Source of the DNA: Coriobacteriaceae bacterium
Lineage (GTDB): Bacteria; Actinomycetota; Coriobacteriia; Coriobacteriales; UMGS124
NCBI GenBank assembly: GCA_019421015.1
Contig: JAHZGC010000017.1
Coordinates: 28,781 to 49,336 of the forward strand
Direction: 5' to 3'
Length of the DNA stretch: 20,556 bases
Positions within the stretch are counted from its first letter, which is position 1, and each line of letters begins with the position of its first letter. Below the pieces are notes generated by a model. It saw nothing but the letters and a program-made list of their open reading frames with translations, ran no database searches and had not been told where the DNA came from. A program made the translations under genes and the position numbers. Shown piece by piece: positions 14,427-20,556 of the stretch.

Positions 14427-15188
14427 GTGACCAGCACGAACGAGACCTGTACCCCCCGCGTGGCCGTGGTAACCGGCGGCTCGCGCGGCATCGGGCGCGC
14501 CATAGCCCGCCGCCTCGCGGCCGACGGCTGCACCGTGGCCGTGGTGTACGCCGGCAACGACGCCGCGGCCGAAGAGACCGTGGCCGCCATCGAGGCAGAC
14601 GGAGGTTCGGCGCACGCGTGGCGCTGCGACGTGGCCAACGCCGAGGAGTGCGCCGCCGTGTGCAAGGAAATCACGGCCGAGCTGAGACCCGTGGCGGTGC
14701 TCGTGAACAACGCCGGCATCGTGCGCGACAAGCTGATCGGGCGCATCTCGGACGAGGACTTTGACCGCGTGCTCGCCGTGAACCTCAAGGGTGCCTTCAA
14801 CATGACCAAGGCGCTCTACCGCACGTGGCTCAAGAACAAGGGCGACGGGCGCATCGTGAACGTGTCGTCGGTGGTGGGCCTCATGGGCAACGCCGGGCAG
14901 GCCAACTACGCGGCCAGCAAGGCGGGCCTCATCGGCCTCACCAAGAGCGTGGCCCGCGAGCTCGCCCCACGCGGCGTCACCTGCAACGCGGTGGCCCCCG
15001 GCTTCATCGAGACCGAGATGACCGCCCAGCTGCTCGACGACGTGCGCGCCGGCTACGACCAGAGCATCCCGCTGGGGCGCATGGGCAGCGTCGACGACGT
15101 CGCGAACGCGGTGTCGTTCCTGGCGAGCCCGCAGGCGGGATATATTACCGGCGAGGTCATCCGCATCGACGGCGGCCTCGCCATGTAG
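14427..15188 (+). CDS. fabG: 3-oxoacyl-ACP reductase
   Basis: This 253-residue short-chain dehydrogenase starts at GTG 14427, which has AAAGGAG 6 nt upstream; no ATG lies near. The NADPH motif is T-G-G-S-R-G-I-G (16-23), then N-N-A-G (94-97), and the catalytic set S148, Y161 and K165 (Y-A-A-S-K). It reduces the 3-keto group after each condensation. It is separated from fabD by two hairpins and from fabF by two copies of the palindromic repeat. Confidence 0.95.
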   Translation: MTSTNETCTPRVAVVTGGSRGIGRAIARRLAADGCTVAVVYAGNDAAAEETVAAIEADGGSAHAWRCDVANAEECAAVCKEITAELRPVAVLVNNAGIVRDKLIGRISDEDFDRVLAVNLKGAFNMTKALYRTWLKNKGDGRIVNVSSVVGLMGNAGQANYAASKAGLIGLTKSVARELAPRGVTCNAVAPGFIETEMTAQLLDDVRAGYDQSIPLGRMGSVDDVANAVSFLASPQAGYITGEVIRIDGGLAM

Positions 15189-15194
15189 TTAGCT

Positions 15195-15278
15195 GAGAAC
15201 TGGCGCTCGCCGCGTTCCGCGAGGGCTCACGTACCTCTGTACGCATCACCCTCGCGCGCCTTGCGAGCGCCAGTTCTC
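15195..15278 (+). repeat. Operon palindromic repeat, copy 1
   Basis: The outer arms GAGAACTGGCGCTCGC and GCGAGCGCCAGTTCTC (15195-15210, 15263-15278) pair over 16 bp. An inner stem GCGAGGG/CCCTCGC (15219-15225, 15249-15255) is separated from them by the internal loop CGCGTTCC / GCGCCTT. The tip is CGTAC-CTCT-GTACG. An alternative cloverleaf fold with two CTCGC/GCGAG arms is also possible. Related copies occur at 15301, 16720, 16815 and 17495. Confidence 0.9.
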
Positions 15279-15300
15279 TTGGGACGGGGTTGGGGATCGC

Positions 15301-15373
15301 GGTTCGCCGCGTTCCGCGAGGGCTCATGTACTCCAGTACACCTCACCCTCGCGCGCCTTGCGAACGGCGAACC
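15301..15373 (+). repeat. Operon palindromic repeat, copy 2
   Basis: It has the same core as copy 1 with identical internal-loop halves (CGCGTTCC / GCGCCTT). The outer arm is different but still self-complementary (GGTTCGCCG / CGGCGAACC), and the tip changed in a compensating way (TGTAC-TCCA-GTACA). Both copies are followed by a similar G-rich phrase (TGGGACGGGG and TGGGGACGGGG), suggesting tandem duplication of a unit of about 100 bp. Confidence 0.9.
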
Positions 15374-15439
15374 TCTGGGGACGGGGCGAACGGCGACCCC
15401 GCGCAAGCAAGATCTTTCAACACAGGTTTGAGGAGCATC

Positions 15440-16726
15440 ATGGAACGCAGAGTGGTCATCACCGGTTTGGGCGCCGTCACGCCCGTAGGCCTCACGGCCC
15501 CCGAGAGCTGGGCCGCCCTCAAGGCGGGCACCCGTGGCATCGACACCATCACGCGCTTCGACACCGAGGGCTACAAGGTCACGGTAGCCGCCGAGGTCAA
15601 GGACTTCGACCCGCTCGAGCGCGGCCTCATCAAGCAGGAGGTCAAGCGCAACGACCCCGCCACCCAGTACGCCTTGGTGGCTTCCGACGAGGCCCTGGCC
15701 GACGCCGGGCTGATCATCGAGGGCTCCGAGGCGTCCAAGGCTGAAGGGGCCGTGCCCAACATGGCCCCCGAGCGTGTGGGCACCTACGTGGGCTCGGGCA
15801 TCGGCGGCTACCAGACCAACGTCGAGCAGGTCGTCAAATGGCATGACGAGGGCCCGCGCAAGGTCTCGCCCTTCATGATCCCCATGATGATCGCCAACAT
15901 GCCCGCCGGCGCCGTGTCGATCCGCCACAACGCTCAGGGCCCCACCCTGCCGGTGGTCACCGCCTGCGCCACGAGCGCCCACGAGATTGGCGAGGCCTAC
16001 CGCGCCGTGAAGCACGGCTACTGCGACGCGGCCATCGCCGGTGGCACCGAGGCCTCGATCCTGCCCGTGGCCATCGCTGGCTTCACGAGCTGCATGGCCC
16101 TCACCAAGAACCCCGACCCCGCCACGGCCTGCCGCCCCTTTGACGCCGAGCGCGACGGCTTTGTGATGGGCGAGGGCGCCGTGGTGCTGGTACTCGAGGA
16201 GCTCGAGCACGCCAAGCAGCGCGGAACCCACATCTACGCCGAGGTCGTGGGCTACGGCAACACCGCCGACGCCTACCACATCACGAGCCCCGACCCCAGC
16301 GGCGAAGGCATCCGCCGCTGCATCGTGCAGGCCGTGGAGGAGGGCGGCGTCAAGCCCGAGCAGGGGCTCTACATCAATGCCCACGGCACCTCGACCAAGC
16401 TAAACGACGCCTGCGAGACCGCCGGCTTCAAGATGGCCCTGGGCGAGGAGGCCGCCCGCGCCGCCCGCATCAGCTCGACCAAGAGCATGACCGGCCACAT
16501 GCTGGGGGCCACCGGCGCCATGGAGGCCATGGTCTGCGCCTTGGCCCTGCAGGAGGGCATGATCCCGCCCACCATCGGCCTCGCCAACCCCGACCCCGAG
16601 TGTGACCTGGACTACACCGCGGGCACCGAGGCCAAGCCGGCCGACATCCGCTGGGCGCTCTCGACCAACCTGGGCTTTGGCGGCCACAACGCCGCCCTCG
16701 CCTTCAAGAAATATACCGGCGAATGA
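15440..16726 (+). CDS. fabF: Beta-ketoacyl-ACP synthase II (KAS II)
   Basis: The 428-residue enzyme starts at ATG 15440 after GAGGAG; the upstream open frame runs through the repeats and has no start signal. The thiolase-fold Cys-His-His triad is C176 in V-T-A-C-A-T-S-A, H315 in N-A-H-G-T-S-T and H353 in S-M-T-G-H-M-L-G, with K348 before it. It elongates acyl-ACP by two carbons with malonyl-ACP. An insertion at about 97-112 (ASKAEGAVPNMAPER) is slightly longer than usual. The last two codons and stop lie within the outer arm of repeat copy 3. Confidence 0.95.
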   Translation: MERRVVITGLGAVTPVGLTAPESWAALKAGTRGIDTITRFDTEGYKVTVAAEVKDFDPLERGLIKQEVKRNDPATQYALVASDEALADAGLIIEGSEASKAEGAVPNMAPERVGTYVGSGIGGYQTNVEQVVKWHDEGPRKVSPFMIPMMIANMPAGAVSIRHNAQGPTLPVVTACATSAHEIGEAYRAVKHGYCDAAIAGGTEASILPVAIAGFTSCMALTKNPDPATACRPFDAERDGFVMGEGAVVLVLEELEHAKQRGTHIYAEVVGYGNTADAYHITSPDPSGEGIRRCIVQAVEEGGVKPEQGLYINAHGTSTKLNDACETAGFKMALGEEAARAARISSTKSMTGHMLGATGAMEAMVCALALQEGMIPPTIGLANPDPECDLDYTAGTEAKPADIRWALSTNLGFGGHNAALAFKKYTGE

Positions 16727-16802
16727 CACCTCGCCGCGTTCTGCGGGGGCTCACGTACCCTGTGTACGCATCGCCCCCGCACGCCTTGCGAGGCGCCATT
16801 CG
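16720..16802 (+). repeat. Operon palindromic repeat, copy 3, overlapping the fabF stop
   Basis: The outer arms CGAATGACACCTCGC and GCGAGGCGCCATTCG pair at 13 of 15 positions; the left arm includes the TGA stop of fabF. The inner stem is GCGGGGGC/GCCCCCGC (16743-16750, 16773-16780), changed on both sides relative to copy 1. The tip is CGTAC-N5-GTACG. Confidence 0.9.
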
Positions 16803-16814
16803 TTGATACGCCGG

Positions 16815-16895
16815 CGAATGACACCTCGCCGCGTTTGCGCGGGATTCACGTGCCGCGCACACATAGCCCTCGCGCGCCTTGCGAGAGGCCATTCG
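16815..16895 (+). repeat. Operon palindromic repeat, copy 4
   Basis: It begins with CCGGCGAATGACACCTCGCC, a copy of the fabF end plus repeat arm, so it arose by tandem duplication with copy 3. The outer CGAATG/CATTCG pair is kept. The core is more diverged, but the tip still pairs (GTGC-CGC-GCAC). Confidence 0.85.
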
Positions 16896-16903
16896 TCGGA
16901 ACG

Positions 16904-16927
16904 GACGGCAAACGATCCCTTGCCGTC
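16904..16927 (+). other. Hairpin just upstream of the accB ribosome site
   Basis: GACGGCAA (16904-16911) pairs perfectly with TTGCCGTC (16920-16927) over an 8-nt loop, ending 4 bp before AAAGGAGG. It may affect accB translation or protect the RNA end; role inferred. Confidence 0.5.
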
Positions 16928-16946
16928 ATCAAAGGAGGAGTAACCC

Positions 16947-17486
16947 ATGGACCTCGAGACCCTGCGCGGCATCGCCGAGCTCATGGAGGAGCACGGCCTG
17001 ACCCGTCTCAAACTGGACGAGAAGGATCTCAAGCTCGACATCGCCCGCGAGGTGGCCGCCCCGGCCCCCGTGGCCGTGGCGCCGGCGCTCGCCGGTTGGC
17101 CGGCCGGCTGGGACCCCGAGATGACGCTCGCCCCCACCGCTGCCTCCGCGGCAGCCCCGGCACCTGCCCCCGAGCCCACGGCCGTACCTGAGGCCGCCCC
17201 GGCGCCCTGTGGCCTTTCGACCGCCGACGGCCAGCCCGTGGACTCCGCCCGTGTGAGCGAGGTCTGCGCCCCCATGGTGGGCGTGTTCTACGCCGCCCCC
17301 GCCCCGGGCGCCGAGCCCTTTGTTCGCGTGGGCGCCCGCGTGAAGAAGGGCGACACCCTGTGCATCCTCGAGGCCATGAAGCTCATGAACGAGGTCGTGG
17401 CCGAGCGCGACGGCGAGGTCGTGGAGGCCTGCGTGGAGGATGGGGAGCTGGTAGAGTACGGCCGCGTTCTTTTCAGGATTTACTAA
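16947..17486 (+). CDS. accB: Biotin carboxyl carrier protein of acetyl-CoA carboxylase
   Basis: The 179-residue protein starts at ATG 16947 after a strong AAAGGAGGAG. It has a short N-terminal helical domain (1-35), an Ala/Pro-rich flexible linker (36-88), and a biotinyl domain (about 103-179) with E-A-M-K145-L-M, where Lys145 is biotinylated. It carries CO2 as carboxybiotin from AccC to the AccDA carboxyltransferase encoded downstream. The Trp-rich patch at 51-55 in the linker is unusual. Repeats lie on both sides of the gene. Confidence 0.95.
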   Translation: MDLETLRGIAELMEEHGLTRLKLDEKDLKLDIAREVAAPAPVAVAPALAGWPAGWDPEMTLAPTAASAAAPAPAPEPTAVPEAAPAPCGLSTADGQPVDSARVSEVCAPMVGVFYAAPAPGAEPFVRVGARVKKGDTLCILEAMKLMNEVVAERDGEVVEACVEDGELVEYGRVLFRIY

Positions 17487-17494
17487 GTTTGTGG

Positions 17495-17577
17495 CGGATC
17501 GCCGCTCGCCGCGTTCCGCGGGGCCTCACGTACCTCATGTACGCTTCGGCTCCGCGCGCCTTGCGAGCGACGATCCG
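17495..17577 (+). repeat. Operon palindromic repeat, copy 5
   Basis: The outer arms CGGATCG / CGATCCG extend towards CGCTCGC/GCGAGCG with one mismatch. The inner stem GCGGGGCC/GGCTCCGC has one wobble, and the internal-loop halves CGCGTTCC / GCGCCTT are identical to copy 1. The tip is CGTAC-TCAT-like, closed by GTACG. A 7-bp direct repeat GTTTGTG flanks the copy (17487-17493 and 17577-17583). Confidence 0.9.
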
Positions 17578-17601
17578 TTTGTGAGAGCTAGGAGGTAACC
17601 C

Positions 17602-18033
17602 ATGGATCGAGAGCAGCTCAAAAAGGTCCTCCCCCACCGCGAGCCGATGCTTCTGCTCGACGAGGCCGAGGTCGTCGACGGCGTGGCCTGCGGGCGCTAC
17701 CACGTGACCGGCGAGGAGTTCTTTGTGCAGGGACACTTTCCGGGCAACCCCGTGGTGCCGGGCGTGATCCTCTGCGAGATGCTGGCCCAGAACTGCTGTG
17801 TGCTGCTGGGCGAGGGCGCGGCCGAGGGGGCGACCCCCTACTACACGAGCCTCGACAAGGTGCGCTTCAAGCACCCCGTGCGCCCGGGCGACACCGCCGA
17901 GCTGCGCTGCGAGATCACCAAGCAGAAGGGCCCGTTCCGCTTCGCGAGCGGCACGGTCTCGGTCGACGGGACGACCTGCGTGACCGCCGACTTCTCGTTT
18001 GCGATTATGCCGGGGGAGAAGCCCTCGGAGTAG
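17602..18033 (+). CDS. fabZ: 3-hydroxyacyl-ACP dehydratase
   Basis: The 143-residue hot-dog protein starts at ATG 17602 after TAGGAGG. The opening L-P-H-R-E-P-M-L-L-L-D and the active-site phrase G-H45-F-P-G-N-P-V-V-P-G followed by L-C-E59-M carry the catalytic His and Glu. It removes water from 3-hydroxyacyl-ACP. No FabA, FabM or second FabZ is in the window, so a route to unsaturated chains is not visible here. The last codons form the left arm of a hairpin. Confidence 0.96.
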   Translation: MDREQLKKVLPHREPMLLLDEAEVVDGVACGRYHVTGEEFFVQGHFPGNPVVPGVILCEMLAQNCCVLLGEGAAEGATPYYTSLDKVRFKHPVRPGDTAELRCEITKQKGPFRFASGTVSVDGTTCVTADFSFAIMPGEKPSE

Positions 18034-18063
18034 GGGCCGCCCGACCCCGAGGCCTTCTCCCCC
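18012..18063 (+). other. Long hairpin overlapping the end of fabZ
   Basis: GGGGGAGAAG (18012-18021) pairs with CTTCTCCCCC (18054-18063), and after one C-C mismatch six more pairs follow (CCTCGG/CCGAGG). The left arm lies in the fabZ coding region. No T-tract follows, and accC starts 20 bp later, so it is more likely an RNA stability or partial termination signal than a full stop. Confidence 0.6.
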
Positions 18064-18083
18064 ACTTCGTAGAAAGTTGCCTT

Positions 18084-19407
<1,324 letters not shown>

Positions 19408-19424
<17 letters not shown>

Positions 19425-20556
19425 ATTCGGAAAGAAAAGCCGCAACACCCTTGAGAGCACGGTCACCGAGGTGCCCGTGGAGGTGCCCGAGCGCCGCCTC
19501 TACGCCAAGTGCCCCGGCTGCCACCGCGTGGTCGACGTCGAGGAGATCACCGCGAACCTCGACGTATGCCCCCACTGCGGGCACCACATGCGCCTGGGCG
19601 CGCGCCGGCGCATCGAGCTCACCGCAGACGAGGGCAGCTTCGTCGAGTGGGACGCCGACCTGGCGGCCAGCGACTTTTTGAGCTTCCCCCACTACGTCGA
19701 GAAGCTCGAAGCTGCCCGCGCCAAGAGCGGCGAGGTCGACGCCGTGGTGAGCGGCCGCGCGACCGTCGAGGGGATGCCCTGCGCCCTCTTTGTGATGAAC
19801 GGCGACTTCATGATGGGCTCCATGGGAGCCGTGGTGGGCGAGAAGATCGCCCGTTGCTTTGAGCACGCCACCGAAGAGGGGCTGCCCGTGGTAGGCTTCA
19901 CCGTGAGCGGCGGCGCCCGCATGCAGGAGGGCACCACCTCGCTCATGCAGATGGCCAAGACCTCGGCGGCCGTGCGGCGCTTCGGCGACCGCGGCGGCCT
20001 CTATGTGGCGGTCCTCACCGACCCCACCTCGGGCGGTGTCACGGCCTCCTTCGCCATGGAGGGCGACGTGATCCTGGCCGAGCCCAAGGCCCTGGTGGCC
20101 TTCGCGGGCCCGCGCGTCATCGAGCAGACCATCCACCGCAAGCTGCCCGTCGGCTTTCAGAGCGCCGAGTTCCAGCTGGAGCATGGCTTTGTGGACCGCA
20201 TCGTGGAGCGCGCCTCGCTGCGCGACGAGCTGGGGCTGCTGCTGGCCCTGCACGCCTCTCCCGAGCAGGCCGCCCGCTGGACGGGCCCCGAGCGCAAACC
20301 GGCCACCGACGGCGAGGCGACCCCCAAGGCCGACCCCATCGCCAGCGTGCGCGAGGCGGTGACCGAGGTCGTGAGCGAGGCGGCCGCGGCGGTGGCCGAC
20401 CGCGTGGGCGCGTCCGCGGCCGAGCAGCCCGCGGGGCCGCAGCCCACCGCCTACGAGCGGGTCAAGAACGCCCGCAGCACCAAGCGCCCCACCTCCGCCG
20501 CCCTGATCGAGCGCGCCTTCGACGGATTCGTCGAGATGCACGGCGACCGCTCGTTC
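19408..20556 (+). CDS. accDA: Fused acetyl-CoA carboxyltransferase beta-alpha (AccD-AccA), partial
   Basis: The frame is open for 383 codons from ATG 19408 to the window edge. Residues 1-284 are AccD: a zinc ribbon C-P-G-C...C-P-H-C, S-G-G-A-R-M-Q-E-G, T-D-P-T-S-G-G-V-T-A-S-F-A and F-A-G-P-R-V-I-E-Q-T. A polar, Ala-rich linker (about 285-347) leads in the same frame into A-Y-E-R-V-K-N-A-R-S-T-K-R-P-T and G-F-V-E-M-H-G-D-R-S-F, which match the start of AccA. It transfers the carboxyl group from carboxybiotin to acetyl-CoA to give malonyl-CoA. Most of the AccA half is outside the window. A second ATG at 19417 is an alternative start. Confidence 0.92.

Noticed and set aside
15186..15192. TAGTTAG at the fabG stop as a second MarR operator
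   Set aside because: It is only one half-site with no matching second arm, and it overlaps a stop codon; chance is the simpler explanation.
15195..17577. A CRISPR array or tRNA genes, suggested by repeats and a cloverleaf-like fold
   Set aside because: The repeats are 73-84 nt, palindromic and interrupted by genes, with no unique spacers of even size, and they lack tRNA T-loop and CCA-end features.

Overview
The window is high-GC bacterial DNA, and strong G/C use at third codon positions supports the gene calls. It looks like a gut or oral member of the Coriobacteriia (Actinomycetota). The evidence is a Tat-exported FMN/FAD reductase divergent from the start of a multi-pass membrane protein (the layout usual for the membrane-anchored LuxR regulator/reductase pairs of that class), together with a Firmicutes-style fatty-acid cluster containing FabK. 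Genus cannot be fixed from sequence alone.

Left part (1-7100): the start of a minus-strand membrane protein (1-411), a divergent regulatory gap with three short palindromes, a Tat-exported flavoprotein reductase (695-2560), a 31-residue membrane peptide missed by ordinary length cut-offs (2671-2766, minus), a gene-poor block of about 500 bp with different composition, an MFS exporter (minus), a membrane-anchored GH25 muramidase (plus) and peptidase T (minus).

Middle part (7100-10250): a small accessory island. A TetR regulator is followed on the same strand by a DUF1269-like protein with a glycine-rich membrane hairpin. Beyond it are an 85-residue His-rich helical protein on the plus strand and two further relatives of the DUF1269-like protein (minus strand, probably one operon) that have lost the membrane hairpin. 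Function is unknown; the three-paralog set is one of the two most interesting items here.

Right part (10430-20556): a complete FAS II cluster in the order marR(fabT-like)-fabH-acpP-fabK-fabD-fabG-fabF-accB-fabZ-accC-accDA. AccB, AccC and AccDA make malonyl-CoA, FabD loads it on AcpP, FabH primes, FabF extends, and FabG, FabZ and FabK complete each cycle. A perfect 19-bp palindrome next to a -10 box just before the MarR gene is the likely autoregulatory operator. The last gene fuses the AccD and AccA carboxyltransferase subunits and runs off the window.

Five copies of an 73-84 nt hairpin-forming repeat, all in the same orientation, sit only in the fabG-fabF, fabF-accB and accB-fabZ gaps. Their loops are conserved and their stems change in compensating pairs. 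This repeat family is the strongest candidate for something undescribed. Other long hairpins lie between fabH and acpP, between fabD and fabG, and over the end of fabZ.
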